Assembly (NCBI RefSeq): GCF_008830185.1
Contig: NZ_WAGX01000005.1
Coordinates: 1,426,001 to 1,490,000 of the forward strand
DNA: 64,000 bases
Source: Candidatus Galacturonatibacter soehngenii
Lineage (GTDB): Bacteria > Bacillota > Clostridia > Lachnospirales > Lachnospiraceae
Reading direction: 5' to 3'
The notes below the pieces were generated by a model. That model did not search any database. It saw only the letters and a program-made list of their open reading frames with translations, and was not told where the DNA came from. Positions 53,232 through 61,590 of this stretch are shown in pieces (within the stretch, counting starts at the first letter, position 1; every line of letters starts with the position of its first letter). The position numbers and the translations under genes are program-made.

Positions 53232-54026
53232 TTATTGTAACTCTAACATTTTCTTCATTAGTTTAATCGCTAGCTTTGGATGAAACTTATACAATATATT
53301 CATTAAATTTGCATCTTTTCCAATAAACATACGGAATTTATTCTTTTCTATACAGCTGATAATTAGTTTAGCTGCTCTATTTGGAGTTAATAAAAGACTT
53401 ACCCCTTTGGCATTCATATCTGCTGTTTTTCCTCCAATTTCAGAGTTTTTCATAATGTTGGTAGCAATCCCTCCTGGAATTATAACGGAAACACCAACAT
53501 TTGTTTCATTTAATTCTGCATATAAGGCTTCTGTCATTAGCTTCACAGCTGCCTTTGAAGCCCCATAAATACTTTGTCCTGGAACAGGGAAAAAACCTCC
53601 CATACTAGATACATTGGTAATATGGGCCTCTGGCCTTTTCTTTAGAACTGGTAAGAATGCTTTTGTCATATACAGTGTTCCAAAAAAGTTTACGTTCATT
53701 ACTTTATTAATTTGATCCATATCGATTTCATCTACATCAATAAAAGGCTGAATGATTCCTGCACAGTTAATAATTCCATCAACCTGGCCATGATAGGAAG
53801 TTACTTCCTCTACTAAATTGTTAACAGCTTCCTGTTCTGAAATGTTTACAGTATGTAACGATAATTTTTTATTTTTACCTGAGAGTGCATATGTTTCATC
53901 CAGTCCATTTTTATTTAAGTCAACTGCTGCTACTTTAGCTCCCTTGTTCAGTAAAGTCAAAACCAATTCTCTTCCGACACCATTTCCTCCACCTGTTACA
54001 ACCATTACTTTGTTTTCTAATTGCAT
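53232..54026 (-). CDS. Short-chain dehydrogenase/reductase
   Basis: A 264-residue classical SDR with VVTGGGNGVGRELVL for the cofactor, GIINCAGIIQP, ITNVSSMGGFFP with the catalytic Ser, and YGASKAAVK with Tyr and Lys. The C-terminal tail (NILYKFHPKLAIKLMKKML) is longer and basic-hydrophobic, and may touch a membrane. It is the first gene of a two-dehydrogenase transcript. A 17-base element shared with the gene at 56169 lies 70 bases upstream (54096-54112). The ATG has AAAGGAG upstream. Confidence 0.85.
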   Translation of the reverse strand: MQLENKVMVVTGGGNGVGRELVLTLLNKGAKVAAVDLNKNGLDETYALSGKNKKLSLHTVNISEQEAVNNLVEEVTSYHGQVDGIINCAGIIQPFIDVDEIDMDQINKVMNVNFFGTLYMTKAFLPVLKKRPEAHITNVSSMGGFFPVPGQSIYGASKAAVKLMTEALYAELNETNVGVSVIIPGGIATNIMKNSEIGGKTADMNAKGVSLLLTPNRAAKLIISCIEKNKFRMFIGKDANLMNILYKFHPKLAIKLMKKMLELQ

Positions 54027-54095
54027 ACCCTTCTCCTTTAACCTATGTAAATTACTTTTTTCATTTTATTATAGGTATAAACTCATACATATATC

Positions 54096-54112
54096 TATTG
54101 TACCTTTGGGAA
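54096..54112 (-). promoter_or_regulatory. 17-base element, copy A
   Basis: On the minus strand this reads TTCCCAAAGGTACAATA. The same 17 bases occur on the plus strand at 56076-56092. It lies in the short gap between the response regulator gene and the dehydrogenase gene that reads away from it. It could be a binding site or contain a promoter box (TACAAT as a -10). Confidence 0.6.
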
Positions 54113-54124
54113 CAGCAGCTTAAT

Positions 54125-54763
54125 CTAAATGACTACGATTTTTCTTATAATAGATAAGGTTACTGCCTCTGTTCTTGAATTTACTTCTAGTTTTCGATAG
54201 ACACTCGTTAGATGAGCTTTTACTGTTCTTTCCGTAATCCCCATGTCAATGGCAATTTCTTTACTTGTTGCTCCTTTTACCACTTTTTTAAGTACAGTTA
54301 ATTCTTTTTTTGTCAAATTCCAATCTTTGATAGCTTCAATTTGCTTTTTTTTCTTATTATCTTCAGGTAATATATTCAAAGATTTGCTAATTTCTCCTTT
54401 TGAAACCTGCAAAACCATCTGAACCATCTCTTCTCTTTTCGCATCCTTTAGCAAAAAACCTTTTATTCCAAACGACATTGCACTCCTAATTACATCTTGG
54501 TCATCAATGGTAGTAAGAATAACAACACTTGTTGTATTATTTATTTTTTTTTTCTCTTTTAAGAATTTCAGTCCATCCATAACGGGCATACTAATATCTA
54601 GTAAAATCAAATCATATGTCTTATGTCTAATTAAATTAAGGGCCTCTTCTCCATTAATTGCTTCATCTGCAATTTCTATCTTGTCTTCCGTCTTAAGAAT
54701 TAACTTAAGCCCCTCTCTTACAATAGGATGATCATCTACAATTAAAACTTTAATTTTCTTCAT
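54125..54763 (-). CDS. NarL/LuxR-family response regulator
   Basis: A 212-residue regulator. The receiver has VLIVDDHPIVREGL, the phosphorylation Asp in LILLDISMPVMDGL, and Lys in GFLLKDA. The C-terminal LuxR helix-turn-helix reads LTKKELTVLKKVVKGATSKE, followed by VKAHLTSVYRKLEVNSRTEA. It works with the kinase encoded directly upstream, whose gene it overlaps by 14 bases. The ATG at 54763 has GGAG six bases upstream. It likely controls the flanking dehydrogenase genes, based on the shared element. The position of the gene between the copies is also consistent with autoregulation. Confidence 0.9.
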   Translation of the reverse strand: MKKIKVLIVDDHPIVREGLKLILKTEDKIEIADEAINGEEALNLIRHKTYDLILLDISMPVMDGLKFLKEKKKINNTTSVVILTTIDDQDVIRSAMSFGIKGFLLKDAKREEMVQMVLQVSKGEISKSLNILPEDNKKKKQIEAIKDWNLTKKELTVLKKVVKGATSKEIAIDMGITERTVKAHLTSVYRKLEVNSRTEAVTLSIIRKIVVI

Positions 54764-55958
54764 CGCTCTCTCCTTTGATTCTATTTGGAACAGGTACAAC
54801 CAAGGTAACACAGGTTCCTTTTCTCTTATGGCTATCAATCAATAGCTCTCCCTGTATCGTTTTTGCCCTTTCTTTTAATCCAATGATTCCATAATGTCCA
54901 TATAAACGATTAAAATGAAAATAATCAAACCCTATGCCATTATCTTCAATTCGTATGGCTATCTTATCTGATTCTAGTGAGATATTTATTATAACTTTTG
55001 ATGCTTTTGCATGCTTTTTGACATTTGTTAATATTTCTCGAACAATAAAAGTAACATTTTTGTAAATTATATGGGATACTTCAACATTACCATCCCAGTT
55101 TATAAAAACATCCGCATTAGAATCTTCTTTGAAACGTTCAACTTCTTCTTTAATTAAATTTCCAAGATTCCTCCACTCTTCATTATGTAGCCTCAAATCT
55201 CGAATAAGTTCTCTTGCTTCCTTTAAATTATCTCTTACTTGGCTAATTGCATTTTGCGCTATCTCTTTGCTTTTCTCTGTATTTTCTTCTTCTATATTTA
55301 ATTGTAATACCTCAAGCTTCATAAGAACACCTGCTAAACCTTGCGAAAGTGTATCATGTATGTCTCTTGCCAGCTTTTGTCTTTCCTTTTCTCTTGTTAC
55401 TTCTTCAAGTTTATCGTAGGTAGCTTCTAGTTCAAACAATAGCCTTTGGGATCTTTCATAAGCTCTTATCTGCCTTGTATAAAAGTAACCATAACTAGAA
55501 ATTGCTGAAGTAATAAGTATAAGTAATGAAATAGAATACAACAAATCTTTAAGACCTTGATAAAAATAAATGGTACTTATATAAATGGTATAGTAATAAC
55601 AGATCGAATATAATATCTTCTTTCCATCTTTTAAAAGATGTATGCTCTGAGCTAATATAAGGGGGATTAGACCAAGATATGCTGCTTGATAATTCTCTTT
55701 GATAAAGAGAGACAGAGTAAAAATAATTACTCCTTGAACCAAAAAGTATAAGAATAAGTTACTTTTAAAAATTTGTTCTCTAGAAAGATACATTATAATA
55801 TGAAGTAAAATTACAACAGAAAATCCAAATATAGACTTTGCATTCCAATTATGAGCATTTTGAAAAAATACAGTAGCTGTATAGGCCATTAAAACTCCAC
55901 CTATAATTGGGAATTCTATTGCAAATATATTTTTCTTTGTTTTATTCTTAGTTTCCAT
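54750..55958 (-). CDS. LiaS/NarX-type sensor histidine kinase
   Basis: A 402-residue kinase. The N-terminal 150 residues hold about six membrane helices in pairs without a large outside domain. Then come a HisKA_3 domain with the phospho-His in LARDIHDTLSQGLAGVLMKL and an HATPase domain (VREILTNVKKHAKASKV, RIEDNGIGFDYF, YGHYGIIGLKERA). Such intramembrane-sensing kinases detect membrane stress or lipophilic signals. The ATG at 55958 has GGAG seven bases upstream and is preferred over an in-frame start at 55982. It is divergent from the dehydrogenase gene at 56169. Confidence 0.88.
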   Translation of the reverse strand: METKNKTKKNIFAIEFPIIGGVLMAYTATVFFQNAHNWNAKSIFGFSVVILLHIIMYLSREQIFKSNLFLYFLVQGVIIFTLSLFIKENYQAAYLGLIPLILAQSIHLLKDGKKILYSICYYYTIYISTIYFYQGLKDLLYSISLLILITSAISSYGYFYTRQIRAYERSQRLLFELEATYDKLEEVTREKERQKLARDIHDTLSQGLAGVLMKLEVLQLNIEEENTEKSKEIAQNAISQVRDNLKEARELIRDLRLHNEEWRNLGNLIKEEVERFKEDSNADVFINWDGNVEVSHIIYKNVTFIVREILTNVKKHAKASKVIINISLESDKIAIRIEDNGIGFDYFHFNRLYGHYGIIGLKERAKTIQGELLIDSHKRKGTCVTLVVPVPNRIKGESDEEN

Positions 55959-56075
55959 AGCACTTTCTCCATAGTATAACATATTTTAGCTATTTTAGCA
56001 CACAGAAAAAAACATGCATTTATATATTTGTTTTTATATTTGATTTTTAGTGATTGAGGTTAATTGAATTAGTCC

Positions 56076-56092
56076 TTCCCAAAGGTACAATA
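56076..56092 (+). promoter_or_regulatory. 17-base element, copy B
   Basis: Plus-strand TTCCCAAAGGTACAATA, identical to copy A at 54096-54112. It lies in the divergent gap between the kinase gene and the dehydrogenase gene at 56169. A TTGAAT box 16 bases before TACAAT gives a plausible sigma-A promoter reading for this copy. Confidence 0.6.
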
Positions 56093-56168
56093 TAAATTGA
56101 ATATGGATTTCTATAGAATAAAACTATCTTGTGTAAAGAAGAAAATCATAATATAGGAGGAAAAAATC

Positions 56169-56972
56169 ATGGATTTTGATAGTGTGAAAGGTAAAGTGGC
56201 AATCATAACAGGTGCGAGCAGTGGAATTGGTAAAGCAATTGCTATGTGTTATGCTAAGGCTGGGATAAAGGTAGTATGTGCTAACCGCAACTCCCAAAAA
56301 GGTGAGGAGACTGTAAATACGATTAAGTCTGCTGGCGGTGATGCAGTTTTCTTTCAAGCTGATGTGAGCAAAGCAGAAAATGTAAAGGAGCTTGTTGATT
56401 TTGCAGTTCATACATATGGTCGATTGGATGGAATGGTTAATAATGCTGGAATCGGACTAGGAGGAACTCCGCTTCATGAATATAGTCTGGATGAATATGA
56501 TAACATTATGTCACTAAATTTAAAAAGTGTATTTACTGCTATGAAATATGCTTCACAAGCAATCCTAAAATCAAAGTCAGAAGGTGGATTTATTATTAAT
56601 GTTTCTTCTATAGCAGGGCTTATGCCTCAGTCTGGGCAAAGTTTATATACTTCAACAAAGTTTGGTGTTATCGGTATGACCAAATCTGCTTCTTTGGAAT
56701 ACGCTCCTTACAACATAACTGTAAATGCCATTTGTCCGGGCTATACCGTAACTCCAATTTTTGGCGATGCCCCAGATGCTGCTATGAACTTTTTTTGTTC
56801 TGCTTGCCCTACTGGACGAATGGGGCAGCCTGAGGAATGTGCTTACCTCGCATTGTTTTTAGCTTCTGACATGGCACGCTATATCAGCGGTGCTGCGATT
56901 CCTGTAGATGGTGCATTATCCGCAGGAGCAAGAAATGTAATTCAATGGAAGCATCCTGAAATATTAGATTAA
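56169..56972 (+). CDS. Short-chain dehydrogenase/reductase (FabG-like)
   Basis: A 267-residue classical SDR with VAIITGASSGIGKAIAM, MVNNAGIGLGG, IINVSSIAGLMPQ (catalytic Ser) and YTSTKFGVIG (Tyr, Lys). The end MARYISGAAIPVDGALSAGA is typical. It resembles FabG-like reductases, but no fatty-acid genes are near. It is divergent from the two-component genes and shares the 17-base element with the dehydrogenase pair. The ATG has AGGAGG about nine bases upstream. Confidence 0.88.
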   Translation: MDFDSVKGKVAIITGASSGIGKAIAMCYAKAGIKVVCANRNSQKGEETVNTIKSAGGDAVFFQADVSKAENVKELVDFAVHTYGRLDGMVNNAGIGLGGTPLHEYSLDEYDNIMSLNLKSVFTAMKYASQAILKSKSEGGFIINVSSIAGLMPQSGQSLYTSTKFGVIGMTKSASLEYAPYNITVNAICPGYTVTPIFGDAPDAAMNFFCSACPTGRMGQPEECAYLALFLASDMARYISGAAIPVDGALSAGARNVIQWKHPEILD

Positions 56973-57130
56973 AATTATTATTGACTCAATTAACAAAAGG
57001 CATCCAAAAGCTAACCTTATGGTGTGAATACACACCGCCTACGGTTGGCCTTTGTTTGCCTTAAATACAATTAACTGGTGATATAAAAGTTTACTTTAAT
57101 TTCTAATAGAAGAATACGTCCAAATAGTTT

Positions 57131-58423
57131 CTATTTTGGAGCAAATGAACCTAATACTTGCAAACTATCCTTTGGATATCTCGTCTGCGTAGTGCGATCC
57201 ACTGCAATAAGACCAAATGTCATGGAATACCCCTTCTGCCATTCAAAGTTATCAAGCAATGTCCAGTACATATAACCTTTTAGAGGAATTCCATCATCTA
57301 TACATGCTTGTATCCCTTCTATGGCTTCTCGAATAAACTCACAACGTCTTGCATCATTGTCAGTAGCAATACCATTTTCTGTTACAATCAAAGCTCCCTT
57401 AAATTCTTCTGCTACCTTTCTTACCACATTGGCAATACCAAGTGGATAGTCTTCATATCCCATCTGTGTGCGTGGTGCACTTTCGGCTGGCTGTACTACG
57501 CCATTTGAATCAAATAGTTTTCTTGAATAACACTGCACTCCAAGAAAATCATCATCTTTAATAAATGGAAGGTAATGTAAGAATTCTTCCTCCCATTCTT
57601 TTTTTGCATGTGCTTCTCCACCTTCCAAGGGTTGCATATCGTGAAGGGAGAGAGTCAGGCCGATTTTTAGATGAGGGCAAGCTTTCTTCATGGCATCTCT
57701 TGCTGCTTCATGTGCTCTCATTACAAGAATATCTCCCTTAGGTGTGCACTGGGATACAAAAGTATGAATCTTTGTTGGATCTTCTATACCAAAAGCTTGT
57801 GCTGCTTCTATCATGCCAAGCTTAATATTCTCTGGCATCATATTAATTCCCACCTGAACATCACTTTGTGCGGCCTGGCTTCCTACATTCCCGCCCATCA
57901 TTCTCTTCATCATGTCTTTAATTAAAGCTGCAAGCTGAAGTCTCATATTTGCCTCATTGATGGTACATACATATTCAAGTTCATCCCCAATTTCTTCAAC
58001 CAGACGCTTACAATATGTTTGAAATTTTGTAACGACTTCTGGGTTTTCCCATCCTCCCTGCGTTATCAACCATTTTGGAGATGTAAAATGATGCATCGTT
58101 ACAATTGGTGTAACTCCATTTTCTTTGCAGCATCTGATTACCTTACGATAATGTTCCACTTCTTCTCTTTCCCAAGCATCTGGCTCTGGCTGTATTCTTG
58201 CCCATTCAATAGAGAAGCGGTATGTATTTAACCCTGCCCCTGCTAAAAGTCTGATATCTTCTTCATATCGGTTATAATGATCTACCGCGTCAAGAGATGG
58301 TTCATCAAAGCTGGAATGAGGAATCTGTTCTTGTACCCAGTAATCACTGTGAATGTTGTTACCTTCAACTTGATGTGCCGCTGTAGCTGCTCCAAGCATA
58401 AATTCTTTTGAAAATTTTTTCAT
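57131..58423 (-). CDS. Family 1 glycoside hydrolase (beta-glucosidase type)
   Basis: A 430-residue GH1 enzyme. FMLGAATAAHQVEGN at the N-terminus, then YRFSIEWARIQP, and the nucleophile Glu in LIVTENGIATD. The acid/base motif reads CTINEANMRL, where the usual NEP has NEA. No signal peptide is visible, so it acts inside the cell on glycosides brought in by the transporter at 58483. The ATG at 58423 has AAAGG upstream. An in-frame upstream extension to 58477 overlaps nothing but has no ribosome site. It is the last gene of an operon divergent from the AraC regulator. Confidence 0.88.
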   Translation of the reverse strand: MKKFSKEFMLGAATAAHQVEGNNIHSDYWVQEQIPHSSFDEPSLDAVDHYNRYEEDIRLLAGAGLNTYRFSIEWARIQPEPDAWEREEVEHYRKVIRCCKENGVTPIVTMHHFTSPKWLITQGGWENPEVVTKFQTYCKRLVEEIGDELEYVCTINEANMRLQLAALIKDMMKRMMGGNVGSQAAQSDVQVGINMMPENIKLGMIEAAQAFGIEDPTKIHTFVSQCTPKGDILVMRAHEAARDAMKKACPHLKIGLTLSLHDMQPLEGGEAHAKKEWEEEFLHYLPFIKDDDFLGVQCYSRKLFDSNGVVQPAESAPRTQMGYEDYPLGIANVVRKVAEEFKGALIVTENGIATDNDARRCEFIREAIEGIQACIDDGIPLKGYMYWTLLDNFEWQKGYSMTFGLIAVDRTTQTRYPKDSLQVLGSFAPK

Positions 58424-58482
58424 AATATTACCTTTCTTTTTACATACATAATTTTTGTTATTTAGCTTTCTAACCACAATGT

Positions 58483-59886
58483 TTAATTACTTAGCATTTC
58501 AGTCATACTGCAATCACTTAAACACTTTGACTCTTCCTTCTTTTCTTCTAGCTCTTTTTCTAACTGCGGAATTTTCTTTTCTAATTTACCAAGCACCAGT
58601 GCACATAGAATAATAAGTACAAAACAAATAAGTGGTACTATACTATATAGAACACGAATCATAAGCAAGGCTCCTTCGGGTTGTACTGCACCTGCATTAC
58701 TACTATATCCAGCCGCCCCTAAAAGAACCCCCACAATCCCTGCTCCTACACCATTAAATACTTTATTAGAAAAACTACTTAAAATATTTGTAGAACCTTC
58801 CATTCTCGGAAGGCCTATTGATTCATTATAGGTAGCCAGTTCCATTATTATAATAGCACCTAAATAGGCGATTGGAAGGGAGGCCACGGTCATTAACACA
58901 TTTCCAGCTATTAACATCGGCATATTAGATTTAGCCAAAAACATAAGCAGATACCCAATAATTGCAGAAAAAGACCCACCAATAATAAGAGTAGATACAT
59001 TGAATTTTTTCATTAATGTAGGAAAAATAAACATGACAGGTAGAACAACTACAGACATCATTCCCATAATTCCCATTAATCCCAAATCACCTACAACATA
59101 CTTAAAATAAAAGGTAGTGACATTTAGCCCCACTGTCATTTGATAAAATCCCATAATCCCTGCATATGCCCAAGCATATTTATTTTTTTTAAATAGCTCA
59201 ATGATTTGCGTTAGGCTAACTTGCTGGCCCACTGCTCCAGCATCAATGGATGGATCTTCCTTGACATAGATAAATCTTAAAATTCCCAATCCTGCAAGAG
59301 GAAGTCCATAAATCAAAATTAATGTTCTCCATCCAGCTGTAGAAACAGCAAGTTTAGCCATTAAAATCGGAAATGTTACTGAAATAATAATTGCTCCAAT
59401 CATAGACAGTATCCCGCCATATGAAGCAACTTTTCCGATAACAACTTTGCTCTTAAAAGCTCTAATCATATAAGGTGTTTGGGATGCGCCAAGCATGGTA
59501 GAAAAAATAGAAAATACTAATGTATACATTACAAATACCCATACTGACTTTATTACTAAACTCCAGTTCCCTGGACAAAAAAATAATAATATAGTACATC
59601 CCCATGCTCCTAAAATACACCACTCATAAGGGCGACCTTTTCCCCACCTGGTATTCGTATTATCTACAAGAAATCCTGCAAAGATATCTGTTATACCGTC
59701 ACATGTTTTGCTTGCCAGTAAAAGAGTACCTACTAATGCAGCTGGCATTCCTAATGCATCAGTACAGAAAATCGTTAGATATGTCATAATAACGGTTACA
59801 CAAGCAATTGATATATCTCTTGCCTTCCATGCTAAAAATTTTCCAACCGGAAGTCGATCCTGATTTGATAATTTTTCTGTTTTCAT
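58483..59886 (-). CDS. GPH-family (MelB-type) sugar transporter
   Basis: A 467-residue membrane protein with 12 helices. GKFLAWKARDISIACVTVIM, CDGITDIFAGFLVDNTNTRW followed by GKGRPYEW, and FFCPGNWS are typical of glycoside-pentoside-hexuronide symporters. It likely imports a plant glycoside for the GH1 enzyme, whose gene lies about 60 bases downstream. The C-terminal tail is charged (LEKKIPQLEKELEEKKEESK). The ATG at 59886 has GGAGG eight bases upstream and is preferred over a start at 59904. Confidence 0.88.
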   Translation of the reverse strand: MKTEKLSNQDRLPVGKFLAWKARDISIACVTVIMTYLTIFCTDALGMPAALVGTLLLASKTCDGITDIFAGFLVDNTNTRWGKGRPYEWCILGAWGCTILLFFCPGNWSLVIKSVWVFVMYTLVFSIFSTMLGASQTPYMIRAFKSKVVIGKVASYGGILSMIGAIIISVTFPILMAKLAVSTAGWRTLILIYGLPLAGLGILRFIYVKEDPSIDAGAVGQQVSLTQIIELFKKNKYAWAYAGIMGFYQMTVGLNVTTFYFKYVVGDLGLMGIMGMMSVVVLPVMFIFPTLMKKFNVSTLIIGGSFSAIIGYLLMFLAKSNMPMLIAGNVLMTVASLPIAYLGAIIIMELATYNESIGLPRMEGSTNILSSFSNKVFNGVGAGIVGVLLGAAGYSSNAGAVQPEGALLMIRVLYSIVPLICFVLIILCALVLGKLEKKIPQLEKELEEKKEESKCLSDCSMTEMLSN

Positions 59887-60014
59887 AAAACTTTTCCTCC
59901 ACAAATTTTATTTTCATATAAATAGCTTTCATTTAGATTTTATTTCTATTTTTCAATGCACGAATTAGACAAGTAGCTATTTAATTTGATAATTTGCTTT
60001 TATTTCTGGTGTAA

Positions 60015-60044
60015 AACTAATTTTCTAATATAATAACTAATTTT
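60015..60044. promoter_or_regulatory. Direct repeats, candidate AraC operator
   Basis: Two copies of AACTAATTTT at 60015-60024 and 60035-60044, with exactly 20 bases from start to start, about two DNA turns. They lie in the divergent region between the GPH/GH1 operon and the small gene plus AraC gene. This is the usual arrangement of AraC-family half-sites. Confidence 0.45.
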
Positions 60045-60095
60045 ATTATGTTTCTTTTTATCTTTTCAGCTATAATTATAAAAGGAGGTGTTGCT

Positions 60096-60329
60096 ATGTA
60101 TTTAAAACGTGACATTGATATTAAAAACTTCTTATTGCAGGTTACAAAATGTGCTGAAGATGTTTTTTTCGAAACAACAGAAGGTGATGTCCTAAACTTA
60201 TCTTCTACTTTAAGCCAATATGTATTTTGCTCAATTTCTATTCAACCCGAATACTGGGTTACTGGTACAATTCGTTGTGCAAATGCATCTGACTATAAAA
60301 TTCTATCTGATTATTTGTTAGAGGTATAA
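60096..60329 (+). CDS. Small conserved-looking protein upstream of AraC regulator
   Basis: A 77-residue soluble protein beginning MYLKRDIDIKNFLLQVTKC, with AAAGGAGGTGTTGCT directly before the ATG. It carries the pattern T.EGD.LNL.S.LSQYVF (in TTEGDVLNLSSTLSQYVFCS), which I recall from short Lachnospiraceae proteins mislabelled "polya polymerase". The function is unknown. It lies two bases before the AraC gene and must be co-transcribed with it. Its product may modulate the regulator, but that is only a guess from position. Confidence 0.6.
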   Translation: MYLKRDIDIKNFLLQVTKCAEDVFFETTEGDVLNLSSTLSQYVFCSISIQPEYWVTGTIRCANASDYKILSDYLLEV

Positions 60330-60330
60330 T

Positions 60331-61545
60331 ATGGAGAATATAAAGGAAAACTTATCTTTATTTCAGGAATTAATTAGTTGTAGCCATAAACTTTACTTAT
60401 GGAGTTATTCTTCTGATTTCGAATTACTACATACGAACTGTCCAAATCATCTCAAAGAAAGTGAAAGTATTTTTCTCTTTAATCAGGCTAAACCTTTGTT
60501 AGACTATGCACAAACTGGTCATTATCCGTTTATTCTAGAAAGTTTTCTAAATGTTTTATGGATTTCAGTGTTTGAACGAAGAGAAAATAAGCTATTTAAA
60601 ATTCATATCATTGGCCCAGCTTTTTGTGGAAGGAATTCCTATCAGCAGTTAAAGCACAAACTAGATCAGAGAAATTTTTCTGTGCCGGCAAGGCTTGCCG
60701 TATTAAAGCAACTTGACTCTATACCGATTCTACCAACCAATTTAATATTTCAATATGCTATTATGCTGCACTATTGCATTACAGGAGAAAAAATCGCCTC
60801 CACTGATTTACAGTATCCTTCTCAACACGATCACAAAATTACTAACATTGATAATGTACTAGTTTCGGAAGAGCATCCCGGAATCTGGGCAGCAGAGCAA
60901 GAATTTCTTACTATGATACGAGAAGGAAATCCAAATTATAAAGCTGCACTTGATAAATCAAGCTTCCTTAGTAGTGGTATCAGATTCGATACTGGTGACT
61001 CACTTAGAAAATCCAAAAATAATTTGCTAGTCTTACTTACCTTAATCTCAAGAGCTGCAATTGAGGGTGGTCTGTCACCTTCTACTTCTTACACCCTATG
61101 CGATTATTATACTCAAAAAAGTGAAGATGCAAAATCAATTTCTGAATTAACCATTCTTTGCCGTAACATGCTAGAAGATTTTATAAAGCGAGTCCAACAA
61201 ACAAAAGATAATGCCGAAATTTCCAAGACTGTGCAAAGCTGCTGTGACTATATTAGTGCAAACATAAATGATAAATTATCCATTGAGTTTCTATCTAAAC
61301 GTGCGGGTTATACCGAGTATTATTTTTCTCGTAAGTTTAAACAAGAAATGAGAATGAGTATAAATCAGTATATTAAAAATGAAAAGATAAGACAGGCAAA
61401 GCTTTTACTTAGCTCAACAAATAAAAGCATTCAAGAGATTGGTGATGACCTTTCCTTTAGCTCCCGTAGTTATTTTTCCGATTCTTTTCAAAAAAGTACA
61501 GGGATATCACCAAGCGAATATCGTAGGCTACACTTAAAAATCTAA
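60331..61545 (+). CDS. AraC-family transcriptional regulator
   Basis: A 404-residue regulator. Residues 1-290 are a ligand or sensing region with no recognised fold. The last 100 residues have two AraC helix-turn-helix units: SIEFLSKRAGYTEYYFSRKF and SIQEIGDDLSFSSRSYFSDS, followed by STGISPSEYRRLH. It probably controls the divergent GPH/GH1 operon and itself through the repeats at 60015-60044. The ATG has GAGG upstream and follows the small gene by one base. Confidence 0.88.
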   Translation: MENIKENLSLFQELISCSHKLYLWSYSSDFELLHTNCPNHLKESESIFLFNQAKPLLDYAQTGHYPFILESFLNVLWISVFERRENKLFKIHIIGPAFCGRNSYQQLKHKLDQRNFSVPARLAVLKQLDSIPILPTNLIFQYAIMLHYCITGEKIASTDLQYPSQHDHKITNIDNVLVSEEHPGIWAAEQEFLTMIREGNPNYKAALDKSSFLSSGIRFDTGDSLRKSKNNLLVLLTLISRAAIEGGLSPSTSYTLCDYYTQKSEDAKSISELTILCRNMLEDFIKRVQQTKDNAEISKTVQSCCDYISANINDKLSIEFLSKRAGYTEYYFSRKFKQEMRMSINQYIKNEKIRQAKLLLSSTNKSIQEIGDDLSFSSRSYFSDSFQKSTGISPSEYRRLHLKI

Positions 61546-61550
61546 GTTTT

Positions 61551-61583
61551 AATACCAGGAAACTCAGAAAATTTCCTGGTATT
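61551..61583. terminator. Terminator between AraC gene and GH78 gene
   Basis: A 12-base-pair perfect stem (61551-61562 with 61572-61583) with a nine-base loop. It lies between convergent genes. T-rich sequence on one side and A-rich on the other allow use in both directions. Confidence 0.85.
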
Positions 61584-61590
61584 GGTTTAG

